Source of the DNA: Rhodosorus marinus
Lineage: Eukaryota; Rhodophyta; Stylonematophyceae; Stylonematales; Stylonemataceae
DNA length: 64,000 bases
NCBI GenBank assembly: GCA_029953675.1
Contig: JAMWBK010000004.1
Location: 496,001 to 560,000, forward strand
Reading direction: 5' to 3'
Part shown: positions 51,690-61,699 of the stretch, piece after piece
Numbering within the stretch: position 1 is the first letter of the stretch
Layout: each line of letters starts with the position of its first letter
The notes under the pieces: generated by a model
What the model was told of the DNA's origin: nothing
The model's input: the letters and a program-made list of their open reading frames with translations, nothing else
Databases searched by the model: none
Made by a program: the position numbers and the translations under genes

Positions 51690-53350
51690 CTGAACAAATT
51701 TTGTTCTCCTCGTCGTACCGCAGAACCATTCTGGATGCTGAAGCCGTTGACGCGGACTCTCGGGGGGGGAAATTGGACCGGGCCACCCAATCAATCATTC
51801 ATTTGCCATTTTGACTGACATAGATTTTCATACGATTTGGGACCTTTTCAATGTGTTCAGCTCTTCAAGGTATGCTAGCAAACCCACCCATTCCTCCTAC
51901 TCCGGATGCCCTGAGCCTGAGCATCTTTCATGGAGAACTTCGTACATGTTGGAGGGCACGAATCAGTCGCCCATAACGGCTCAAAATAACAGCGATCACT
52001 CCGGTTGGGGAGCATGAGTGCGGCCGTACTCCAGGGCGGGCCCTCAAAACCTCCAGAACCTCCTTTCATGGAGCTAAGCTTGTGGGGTCTAGATCCGTTT
52101 GGACCCTTGTGGAGCCGCGAAAACTACCATAGGCCTCGGAGCAGGGCGCAGATACGGCCGGTAAAGCAAGGTTCCTGCCCACAGCCCCGAGGCTCTTCAG
52201 CCATGAATAACAATGGAACTTCGGGTCGATTCTCTCTATTGATAAATAAATCCGATATTGATAAATCAATTTTTCTGTCGGGTTCACGTAATCTAGATTT
52301 ATTATCCTTAATAAAGAAATTTTTAGAAGCGACAGCTCTTAATACCCTGAATTATTTTTGTTAATGATATTACTAGAACAATCTGTGTCGTAATTAGAAT
52401 ACTTTCGTTGTCTAGGTATAAACCAGGTGTACGTTTAGGAACGATTCATTAGCTGGGACACTTTCACGGCACATTGTGAAAGATGGGACGCAGTGAGTGG
52501 TGTTTGGGGCTCAACGGCGAACCCAATGCGTACGTACGTCGGTAGCTGGGTATCTAAAGAAATTAGTATGCTGCGGTATAGAATTCGTCAGCGGGCGAGC
52601 ATGATGTAACCTCTTTCCGTTTTCTGTTTGCAAGGTCGGCGATATGCACACTTTTTGGAAGTATAACCGATTCCGCACATTGGCTTGCCAATCATACGCG
52701 TTAATCCTGTGGCCGATGAGGACCCCGGAACAAAATTCAGATCAGAGCACCTTGGTAAGATTTGGGAGGTGTAGCTGGCTTGCGGTGAATGAAGCGACGC
52801 TGCAGACTTTGCTGATATCTCACTACTTTGGACCCATCGTCATCGCTCTTGGGGCCTTAACATGGGAGGGAGATTCTCGATTATCACTCCGTTCTTTTCC
52901 CCCTTTAGTTTTTACAATGAGAAATCAAAGCAAAAGACAAAAACTTCGAAGTGGGCCAGAGGCAGTGTAGTAAGTGGAACGTCATCGTTTCCTTCATCCG
53001 ACCACCGAGACTATTCTCGAGCGGGAAGGATCCAAACGTTTGAACAAAAAAACAATTCAGATTATGCAGGGAACTAGAATACAGTCCGTCCACCCTTCCT
53101 GTACACGACGAGCAGCACGAGTTAATGCTCTCTGGGAGAGCCCGGACCCGCCGTGGCCGGAGTGCAGTGACAGAAGTAGGATCCTATAGCGGAATTCGCA
53201 AATCAAATCCATTAAATTACATCTCTTTTCAAGATACTCTTCTCATACCTGATCCATTTTTATACCAGATCAAGGTAGTCTTCACTTGTCAAAGGCGTCA
53301 GCTTAGGCAGTAAGGCCGGCCTGTCGAGGCCGGAAGCAGCGGGAGCTTCC
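51690..53350. other. gene-free stretch
   Basis: No supported gene, repeat or RNA. AT-rich 52220-52440. Confidence 0.5.
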
Positions 53351-53361
53351 TGTGTTTTCAC

Positions 53362-55077
53362 TTAAGGCTCAGGGACAAATTTTTCAATGTTCACGAAGGC
53401 ATCTTCGGTACGACCACCATAGGCAGAGTCGTATCCTTGGCCGCCGTTGACGGTATCGACGTCTGGGCCTCCGCCTATGTAGTCGTCGTAAGCACCGCCA
53501 TATAAACTATCCTCTCCTTCGCCACCGAAGAGGCGGTCGTCACCGGCTTCACCGCGGATTACATCGTTCCCTCCTCCTCCGGCGACGATGTCATTTCCTC
53601 CTCCGGCATACACGAGGTCGCGCCCGTCGCCGAGTGACACGTCGTCATCGCCGGAGCCAAGGACGACGTTGTTGCTTCCTGAGAGATCTACCACCGTATT
53701 ATTCCCATCGTAGTCAACTATATCATCGTTTCCTCCTTCTCCGTTGAGCAAATCACTTCCTTTGCCGCCGTCTAGATTATCGAAGCCGGCTCCTCCGAAG
53801 ACCGAGTCCTTGCCCTCGCCTCCGTTGAGGTTGTCCGATCCGTTTCCGCCGGAGACGATATCGTTGCCGTATCCGCCATCTACAAAATCCGCACCATTCT
53901 CTCCGTTCAAGATGTCGTTTCCTGACTCCCCGTGGACGAAATCGGCGCCGGTGCCAGCGTTGACTAGGTCATCACCTGAACCTGCGTAGACTGTGTCGAC
54001 CCCGGATCCGAGGGTGACAGTATCGTCCCCAGAACCGAGCACAATATTGTTGTCTCCATACATATCGGTGACGGTGTTATGCCCAAGACGGTCCACAATA
54101 TCGTCATCGCCTTCTTCGCCGTTAAGCTGATCTTGTCCCTGTCTGCCGTCCAGCAGGTCAGCTCCTGCACCACCTTTCAGTCGATCATAGCCAGCTCCCC
54201 CAATCAATCGGTCAGAGTGATCCCCTCCATCCAGACTGTCATCTCCTACACCGCCGTCCAGTTCGTCCAGTCCCTTATCACCGCTAAGGATATCTGCACC
54301 ATAACCACCGAAGACGGTATCGTGTCCGTGGCCAGCGTACACGACGTCAGAGCCTCCGCGCGCGTTGATCGTATCGGCGCCGCCGTAAGCATAGATTAGG
54401 TCGGCGCCGTTGGTTCCTATTATAGTATCGGAACCGTTGGTTCCTCGGATGAGGTTGAGACATCTCAACTTCAGCGGACATATCCTCTCATCTCCCTTTG
54501 ATGAGCATCGGAAGTCATTGAGCTCAGCGACAACCAGGTTACCAGCGCTATTTCTGTACTGAATCTCGGAGACGAGACATAGCGTTTCTTCGCAGCAGTC
54601 GGTCTCGGACTTGATTTCAGTGGGACAGATGTCAATCTTTACCGGGTGCTTGTAGTCGCCTGTGCTCCGCCTTTTAGAGAAGCGACTAGCATCTGTTGGG
54701 AGGTTGTCGCACTTGTGAAGTCCGGTACGAAGCCTCAAGTCTTTGATCGTCGTGTCGGTGAGGTAGAACGTCAACCGAAGGCACCTCTGGGAGCTGAATC
54801 GACGTTTGTTAGATGTACATACCAGTCCCACAGGTCTACCCGTGCTTCGCGTCACCATAGTTCGACAATAGCGGGTGAAATCCGCTCGAATCTGTCTCCC
54901 AGCCTCTGACTGAAACAAAATGAACGCTCCACATGTCGATGGTGCTTCCTGCTCCTGTCTTACCGCTGTACCAACCTTACCCGCCTTACCACCCCGCACC
55001 TCTCCCGACAGAACAAACAGGAGCCAGATAGCTCCCCACATCCATCTCTTCACAAACGCAAATCCTCCTTTCCCCAT
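53362..55077 (-). CDS. B3: secreted ten-cysteine domain fused to an RTX calcium-binding beta-roll
   Basis: 571 aa from ATG 55077. Signal peptide or anchor within residues 13-30 (MWGAIWLLFVLSG). Residues 67-209 hold the B-type scaffold: C-x15-C-x11-CLRLTF-x..-C, ICPTEI, CCEETLC, FRC, IC, LRC. From about 211 to 555 it is a continuous array of nonapeptides GGxGxDxLx (for example GGAGYDRLKGGAGADLLDG), the hemolysin-type calcium-binding repeat that folds as a parallel beta-roll with Ca2+ between turns. The array contains a 14-nonapeptide (126-residue) higher-order duplication, starting NGEEGDDDIV and NGEGGNDDIV. RTX repeats are typical of bacterial type I-secreted proteins; here the eukaryotic signal peptide and host domain show a true host gene. 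No toxin, lipase or protease domain is attached. A Ca-dependent matrix or surface role is inferred. Confidence 0.92.
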   Translation of the reverse strand: MGKGGFAFVKRWMWGAIWLLFVLSGEVRGGKAGKVGTAVRQEQEAPSTCGAFILFQSEAGRQIRADFTRYCRTMVTRSTGRPVGLVCTSNKRRFSSQRCLRLTFYLTDTTIKDLRLRTGLHKCDNLPTDASRFSKRRSTGDYKHPVKIDICPTEIKSETDCCEETLCLVSEIQYRNSAGNLVVAELNDFRCSSKGDERICPLKLRCLNLIRGTNGSDTIIGTNGADLIYAYGGADTINARGGSDVVYAGHGHDTVFGGYGADILSGDKGLDELDGGVGDDSLDGGDHSDRLIGGAGYDRLKGGAGADLLDGRQGQDQLNGEEGDDDIVDRLGHNTVTDMYGDNNIVLGSGDDTVTLGSGVDTVYAGSGDDLVNAGTGADFVHGESGNDILNGENGADFVDGGYGNDIVSGGNGSDNLNGGEGKDSVFGGAGFDNLDGGKGSDLLNGEGGNDDIVDYDGNNTVVDLSGSNNVVLGSGDDDVSLGDGRDLVYAGGGNDIVAGGGGNDVIRGEAGDDRLFGGEGEDSLYGGAYDDYIGGGPDVDTVNGGQGYDSAYGGRTEDAFVNIEKFVPEP

Positions 55078-55199
55078 ATTGTGATGAGCCGCGTAAGTAT
55101 CTCCTCTCTTTCAACCTCCCTCAAACCGCCTCCCCGCCTCGGTCCGTCTCTACTTCTTTCTAGAAAACTTCATCACTACCCTCAATCCCAATAAAAACT

Positions 55200-58100
55200 C
55201 ACCAAATCCCCGCGCAAAAAAAGAAGCTGAATGGCAGCTCGTCCTTTCCAACTTGCGCTAGTGCCCTAGTTCTCAGTTCTCCAAGGACAGCTTCCGCATT
55301 GCTACTCAGGGTTCCCACTCCTCAGCTACACTCCCATCCGCTTCCCTTCCTCCTACTTGCGCTTTGATTGTAAAAACACCAGCTTCCGCTAGGAAGATTG
55401 CAAAATATGGAAGCTACGCAAAACGTTCAGCAAAAATTCGATCGCGAACAAAAGATAGAGAGCTGGACGTCGATAATATTAGCCGTCGCGACTTGAAATG
55501 TGGGGAGCACGCGAGAGGCTAAAACTCCCTCCGCCAACCCACTAACTCCAAGCAGAGGGGGGTGACCTTACCTCATCGGGAAATGCCTTGGTGAGCACCC
55601 ACCAAAAACAACGGAGAACAGCTGGATTGGAATACACCCGGACATAAAACCCAATACCCAACCCACCCCCCAAAACCCAATGCACAAGCCAACTTTTTTG
55701 TTTTTGGAGCGTTTCGTGTACGAACTTCTGCTTAGGACCACATCAAAGCCAAAAAAAAGTCTTCTGGGGTGTATGCCGCGTTCAACCTACCGGTTACTAA
55801 AGCAAACAAGAACATCCACCCCCCCCTTTCTTCTCTGCACTTTTTCTATTCAATTCTGCTTAAACGGAGTCTTTCTTGTGATTTCCCCGAAATACACGGG
55901 ACCAACACTTCCCCTACTCTATCCCCTGTCCCCCTTCTCCAATCTCGAAGCGCTCTGAGAATCGAAAACGAAGTTGCCCTTAGAGCTGCTTTGACAACCC
56001 CAATGTTGCTTAACCACTACAGACGGCGCTACCATTTTCATAAAAAAAATTTGTGGATCATTTCTACCACCGTCTTTAGTTGGAAAAGTTTCGATGCTTG
56101 AGGAAAAATTAGATAATAGAAGAAAAAATGATAGTACGTTGCAAAACACATTTGATCATTTGTTATACCCCTAGGGATCAAACTATAGATATACCACGAA
56201 TAGAATAGTCAATACAAATTATCAATATCAAGACCTCTTTCGTTTTCCCTTTCGTAGGGGTAAAACCAATTTATGAATGGTTGGGCACGTGAGCCTACAT
56301 CAACACCTTCCCCCCCTGTAATAAACTAGTTAATATCATATATGGTGAATAAATTTATATTTAAATAAACTCTTATTGTTGTGGATGTACTCTACCCCTC
56401 TTTCAATATTGATGACATATGACATTTTCGGGTAGAGCATATAACGGCAGTTTTTTTTTCCCTCCTATTATTTTTTTTCTCCAATCTTAGTGGTTCCGCT
56501 CAAGTGTTTTTAGTGCTAACAAAAAAGCTAAAGCGGAATTATAGCATTCATTTCATCTTGTTTTTTCCTGCTTTTGATGGTGACGCGGAACTGTGTCGCC
56601 ATAACGTCCCAGTAAAGGGGAGCGAAACATAAAATAACACTACGTTCATCGTAATTTACTGTATTTCGGACGGCTGGTTTTCTTGAGATATATTTTCAAT
56701 TAATAATGTGCCCGGGAGGGATGATATGGAAATTTTAGAAAATTGGAGATATACGATATTGCCCTACGAATAGATTCCCAAAAAAAATTCATCACCGTTA
56801 CGTAGCGTACTTACAGTTAGTTTTCCACAGGTCTCCAAAAACCAAAATTTGACGTGAAGAATAAGAGGGGGGCGAGGTTGTTGAGGGGTCAAAGTATTGA
56901 CCCTTATATATAAACAATAAGAAAAACAAATGAATATTATAAATCGTGATGTTTTTGGTGGAGGGGTAAATATATATCTTAGTACTTATAGTACATTTAC
57001 TTTGTCCGATTTGTGGTTATCTATGATGAAGGAAGACAGGGGGGTAGTTATATATCGAAAAGTAAAAGAATGGTAAATATTAAGCTCGAATATATCTTAT
57101 CCTATGTTTTCGATTTTATCCTAGGGTGGTAAGTAGACAAGGAAACGAAACGGCTCTGTGGGCGTTTTTTTATTTTTCTGTGCTTAAAACATTCAACGGT
57201 CGGAGAATAAATTTAGTGGCCTCAACGTACTGCTAAAATAACGCTCCGATGTCTATATGTAGATATTCTTATGTTTTCCTGTATTGTTTAATTACTTGTA
57301 TTGTTTGAATTATGCAAAGAACATTCGAGTATATAACTGTATAATTTCGTAATATACTGTATAGGAATGGGACTAGTTTTAAGACGGAGGGAACAAAAAA
57401 ATAACTTTGAGTATTTTTGGGACGGGTTGATCGGAGCGCGGAAAAAAAGTAACGGATGTTTGTCAGAAAGATTAGTGTTGCTGTATTGTGTATTGAGTTA
57501 AGAAAGGCTATGGAGGGATGCTCTCTGGATATTGAAACAGCTTCAACAGGCTCATTTTCCATTTTGGAAGCTCCAGGGGTGTGTATCTGTGCATAACCTC
57601 TTTTTTTCACTGTTCGGTTTTCATTGGATGATTTCGGAACGCATGGGGGGATGGGGATGGATTGGGTGCGCCTCCAAATGTTTGCTATATGGAAGCAGAA
57701 CGTACTTGTGAAAAGAAGATTATCGCCTGGTTACCAAAAACCATCGCAGGGTTCTGCACGTTGGTCGAGAATGGGCGCATCTGAGTTTGAATGCAGAAGA
57801 AATGCTTCAAGCTTTGCAGCGGATTTTGGACTTTTTAGCTCTGGGCAAGGAGAAACAACGAACTATCACTGTTCAACGCCAACCGCATCGGGATACTCCA
57901 AAAATATCCTCAAAAAATGTCCGCATGCGCCTGATGTTGGTCGACATTGTCTCTCCATTCCATATGCGCAGTCTTTTTTTTTAACTGCTCCTTGTACAGA
58001 GCAGTTAAAAAAGTAGCAACGTTGAGCTGCCGGGTTTTGGAAACCTACTCCATGCGCCGCCACGTAGATGCTGTGGTGAACGAAGGGTGTGAAACACTCG

Positions 58101-59440
58101 CATCTCCTTCAAGGTCTTGAGATACTCCTCGCGTTGACTTCCAAGCCCAATTTCGTATGCAGCTGAACGGTTCTTGACTCTCATTGGCGGTTTCTACCAT
58201 TTGGATTGCATTTGGGACGCGCATGAGCGGAGGGATCACGTAAAAATGCTTTTCAACCTTTCCGCTTTTCAGAGAGATCTCGATCCAAACGGCTGTCCCC
58301 ACCTCGGGGGAGATATATATCTACTCACCCCTTTAGCAAACACAAAAAAATCTGGAACTCGGCTCCAAGGAAACCTAGCCGATCAATTTTCCTCTCCTTC
58401 GCTGTCCGACATATCTACCGTCCACGTTCGCTCATAGTCTTCTACTACAACTCTAGTGTCATGCTCGCACGTCAAAAGAAAAAGCAAACGCTGGGAATAT
58501 ACAGGGTGTGAGCAGGACAGGCCAGGTTGTTTTGGTACTGTCTGCCACAAACAGGTCCTACGGTCAAGCTTGGAATTGCCAACCGCCAGCCAGAATCCCG
58601 ATAGGGCGTATTCGAAGTCTTATGTCTCACCGAAAGGTCAACCTCTCAAGTGGTAATTGCAAATAGAGGCTATGAAGATAGGAACGGGTCTCCTGCTGGA
58701 GTGTAATCTTCAGGGGCCCACACCAAGTCGTTGCGGAGATACATGCGGTACGATCGTGATTTTGTTTTCCATTCCTTAGACATGCTCTAGTCCACCTTCA
58801 CGCTAGAAATACCAGTCCTCTAGTAGCTTAAATTCTACCTCAATCCCACAAATGAACCTCAAGACCTCACACCTCATCTACACACAAACACGCACAGAAA
58901 CCCCAAAATGGCCAAGTCGCTCCCCGCACCCCCAGAGCAACTCGACCGCGGCGCCCTTGAAGCCTTTTCTACGGTATCCTACACCGGAATTATTATCCAA
59001 ACTTCAATATCTAGTACATGTACATCCCAACAGAAACAGGTGATTACCACTAAGCACAATCCAAAACAGGCATTAATGACTGAAAACATTACTACATTGG
59101 TGGATTTATTCCGTCGTTGCGCATATTGATTGTTGACCTAGTCAATATCATCGAAACCATTCAATCATTGGCTTAAGTAAGCTTTTTCTTCCCCGGCACT
59201 TACCCGTTTCCTCCCAGATGCAAATGCTGGCTTCTCATTTTTATCCTAAGAAATAGGGGGTGCATAATCAAAATCAATTGAATATATAAAATAGTAATAA
59301 AATAGACGAATTCGAATTTAGAAACGGAAAGTTGTAGGGGTACTATTTGTAAGAGAGGTAGGGTTTGGCGGAGAGTGAGCGGGTGAATCAAAGGGCTTGT
59401 GGGTGGATTGGTTGTGGTTCATTGCCGTCCGGAGTCATCA
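55200..59440. other. long gene-free stretch
   Basis: AT-rich 56100-57500 with G/C runs next to TAA or GTA (56235, 56310, 56960, 57045). A short plus frame from ATG 58908 (MAKSLPAPPEQLDRGALEAF) has coding-like GC-ending codons and could be an orphan first exon, but no partner exon was found. A minus frame at 58045-58302 is unassigned. Confidence 0.45.
57977..58012. repeat. perfect 14-bp inverted repeat
   Basis: TTTTTTAACTGCTC and GAGCAGTTAAAAAA around an 8-nt loop (CTTGTACA). It resembles a terminator-like stem, but no gene ends here. Confidence 0.85.
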
Positions 59441-59451
59441 GTGGGTGAGGG

Positions 59452-59458
59452 TATTTAG
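59452..59458 (+). promoter_or_regulatory. TATA-like box of the GST-like gene
   Basis: TATTTAG in GAGGGTATTTAGTAAG, 146 bp before ATG 59598. The G-rich left flank matches that of the boxes at 15959 and 42019. Confidence 0.45.
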
Positions 59459-59597
59459 TAAGCGTGGTGGATGGGATTGGATCGGGGTTTGGGGGAGGGA
59501 TGGGAGAGAGCTGTGGATCAAGGAGGGGAAGGATCGGTTACAGGTGTTTTTGACTTGATCGATTTTTTCGCTAATTTGGTGTTTGGAAAAGGACGTC

Positions 59598-60251
59598 ATG
59601 GGTAACGAAAAGATTCATATGAAGTACTTGCAGCTGGGTGGCATTGGGGGTCGAGGGGGAGTTGTGAGGTTCTTTATGCTGGCGAATGGGTTGGAGTACG
59701 AGGAGGAGCTGTACGGAATGGAAGATGGGAGTTGGACGGAGAGGAAGGATTCAATGATTGAAACCGGTGAGAATCCAGCTGGTACGGTACCGCTTCTTGA
59801 GGTCGATGGTAAACAAGTGACCCAGCACGTTGCAGCGATGCGCTACATCGCTCGTGTGAGGGATCTTACGACCGGTGATGCGTACGGTGAGTTTGTACAG
59901 GATGCGTTCGCTGATCAGTACCAACTTGTGAGGGATGATTGGGTTCGTCACACCTTTGGGTCCGATGAGGATAAGAAAAAGTTGAAGGAGGAAGTGGCTA
60001 AGGGTCATTTCAAAGTTCTGGATGGTCTGATCACCAAATGGCAGACGGAGAAGATCTATTTGAGCCTCGGAAAGAACGGCATGCCACTATGGGGCGACGC
60101 GGCTGCGTTTGGCATCGTATACGACCACATCAAGACTGGCTCAATTACCAAAGAGGAAGTCGATGCCAACTATCCAAAGCTCGCCGCGATTTACGAAAAC
60201 TTCGGCGAAATTCCCGCTGTGTCCCAGTGGATTGCAGACAAAAGCGGGTAG
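59598..60251 (+). CDS. glutathione S-transferase-like protein (sigma-like)
   Basis: 217 aa from ATG 59598 (a TTG five codons upstream is ignored). Cytosolic two-domain GST: thioredoxin-like N-half with GRGGVVRFFMLANGLEYEE, GTVPLLEVDGKQVTQHVAAM and RYIAR, then the all-helical C-half ending PKLAAIYENFGEIPAVSQWI. The cis-Pro of VPLL and the glutathione-contact region are present, but Gln-Ser of the usual QS motif reads Gln-His. In sigma-class enzymes a catalytic Tyr sits four residues before the RGR motif; by alignment on R-x4-R that position is Leu here. Catalysis may thus be lost, or another residue may serve; the alignment is by eye. No signal peptide: the only host gene here that appears cytosolic. 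Confidence 0.85.
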   Translation: MGNEKIHMKYLQLGGIGGRGGVVRFFMLANGLEYEEELYGMEDGSWTERKDSMIETGENPAGTVPLLEVDGKQVTQHVAAMRYIARVRDLTTGDAYGEFVQDAFADQYQLVRDDWVRHTFGSDEDKKKLKEEVAKGHFKVLDGLITKWQTEKIYLSLGKNGMPLWGDAAAFGIVYDHIKTGSITKEEVDANYPKLAAIYENFGEIPAVSQWIADKSG

Positions 60252-60702
60252 AAAACTCGTCAGAAAACGATTAAAACCAATAGCTGAGCGCCTCGCCCCA
60301 ACCACTATTTTAAGGTACTCTTTGTAGACTGTTCATAAGACTTGATAAAATATACCTATCCAGAAGACTGCTTCTAGAACACCCTTCCAGACCCGTGAAA
60401 GTGCCGGAGTTATCCATCCTTCGTTAGACGGGATTCACCCACGGCAATGGGATGCGTACTTCATTCGGAACTTGACAGTTGGCCCAAAATCTTTCATTGA
60501 GGCTTTGAAGCTTGCATGCTTCTCTCTTGTTGAGATGAAATTTGTTGTTTTAGTGTTTATGTACTCTAATGCTGGTGCTCTACTTTTCCCTTCGGAATCT
60601 CCTCTTCCGACTACTGGCTGTCCGCTTTGCTACTGCCGTGAAGGCACAAAGACTAGACCAAGTTAGGCTAAGCTTTCATGTCGCTCTCGTTTCTTCTTCG
60701 GC
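60252..60702. other. convergent spacer between GST-like and carbonic anhydrase genes
   Basis: Tail-to-tail genes. ATAAAATATA at 60345 may be part of the GST-like 3' end. Nothing else seen. Confidence 0.45.
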
Positions 60703-61551
60703 TTATACGGAGTATTTGACTCTCCGTCCGTTGAGTGGCTGCGTATCTCTGGTATTTCCTGGGTATCCACCGATTTGTCCCCAGTACTTGTCGTAGGATC
60801 GCTTGTCGATTGAGACGCTGTACTTGCCGACGAACCATTTCACGCCTTCCGTGCACGGAGGGGTGGTGAGACTGCCGCGGTAGTAGTAGAAGTGTTTCTG
60901 ACCCTTGATGAGGGAGCGAACCCTGATCTTAATCGACTCATCTCCGTTCTCGGAAGCAAGGGATTTCTTGGCAAAGATCGCCTTGATGTCTGGGTTGACT
61001 AGCTTCGCGCGGTCCTCCTTGAAGAGAACTCCGATCACGGCAAGGCCTCCATCGCTGCTGACATGAACGAAGTGAATTTCAACTGGGTATGCCAGGCCGT
61101 CAATTCTGTGCTCAGAGAGGGCGTGCATATGATACTATCCAAGCAGAGGAAGAAGGCAGGTTCGTTAGAAATTGGTTCTGCTGGTACACTAATCTCATGG
61201 GTCAGTAGCACTCACCTGCGCAAGCCTGTACTTGACTCCGTTCCAGACCAGAGATCCACACCCGTCTGCCGAGCAGCAGTTGTATGTTGGTGCACCCTTG
61301 TTCTGCACGATGCAGAACTTGCTCTCTTTGGGGTATTTCGTGAAGTCCGCGAATCTCAGCTTTTTGCCAGCCTTCACCGAAGGATCATTCTTCACAATAT
61401 CAATCGGGGATTGGGTAAGCCCACCACAGTCCTTGTAACCAATTTTCGCCCACTCATTTGGACCAGTCGGGGAGGTGAAACTCCAATCGGGCTGCCCCGA
61501 CGTAACCGCCACGAGCGCCGCCAGAAAGATAATCACAGATCCAGTCTTCAT
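60703..61551 (-). CDS. secreted alpha-carbonic anhydrase (two exons)
   Basis: Reversible hydration of CO2 to bicarbonate, extracellular. Exon 1 61551-61216 and exon 2 61134-60703 join in phase 0 across an 81-nt intron (61215-61135, GTGAGT...GGATAG) to give 255 aa. ATG 61551 opens the signal peptide MKTGSVIIFLAALVAVTSG. Family motifs: WAKIGYKDCGGLTQSPIDI, the zinc ligands in YHMH (start of exon 2) and EIHFVH, and SLTTPPCTEGVKWFV with the catalytic Thr. The Cys pair in KDCGG and PPCTEG is the disulfide usual in secreted members. The proton-shuttle His of the NNGH motif is missing: the region reads QNKGAP, so turnover may be slower. A TATA-like box lies at 61680. It is the only gene in the window with a clear intron. 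Confidence 0.93.
61135..61215 (-). other. intron of the carbonic anhydrase gene
   Basis: 81 nt, donor CAG/GTGAGT, acceptor TTGGATAG, phase 0. Removing it joins the conserved Q-YHMH segment. Confidence 0.92.
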
Positions 61552-61679
61552 CGTGTATGTTTTCGTTTCTCTACTTTTCCGACTCTTCGCTTTCTCCTCT
61601 GACTTTCTGACTACTGCCTGCTCCTTGTTTGATACTTCAAAAAAGATCTGCCTCTCCAGCACCGCTCCCCGACGACCTT

Positions 61680-61685
61680 CTTATA
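61680..61685 (-). promoter_or_regulatory. TATA-like box of the carbonic anhydrase gene
   Basis: TATAAG on the minus strand (CGAGTATAAGAAGG), about 130 bp before ATG 61551. Confidence 0.5.
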
Positions 61686-61699
61686 CTCGTCGGAGACCC

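Noticed and set aside
53362-55077. RTX protein as a bacterial toxin or contamination
   Set aside because: No toxin, acylation or secretion-signal features; it has a eukaryotic signal peptide and shares its N-terminal domain with B1 and B2 of the same window.
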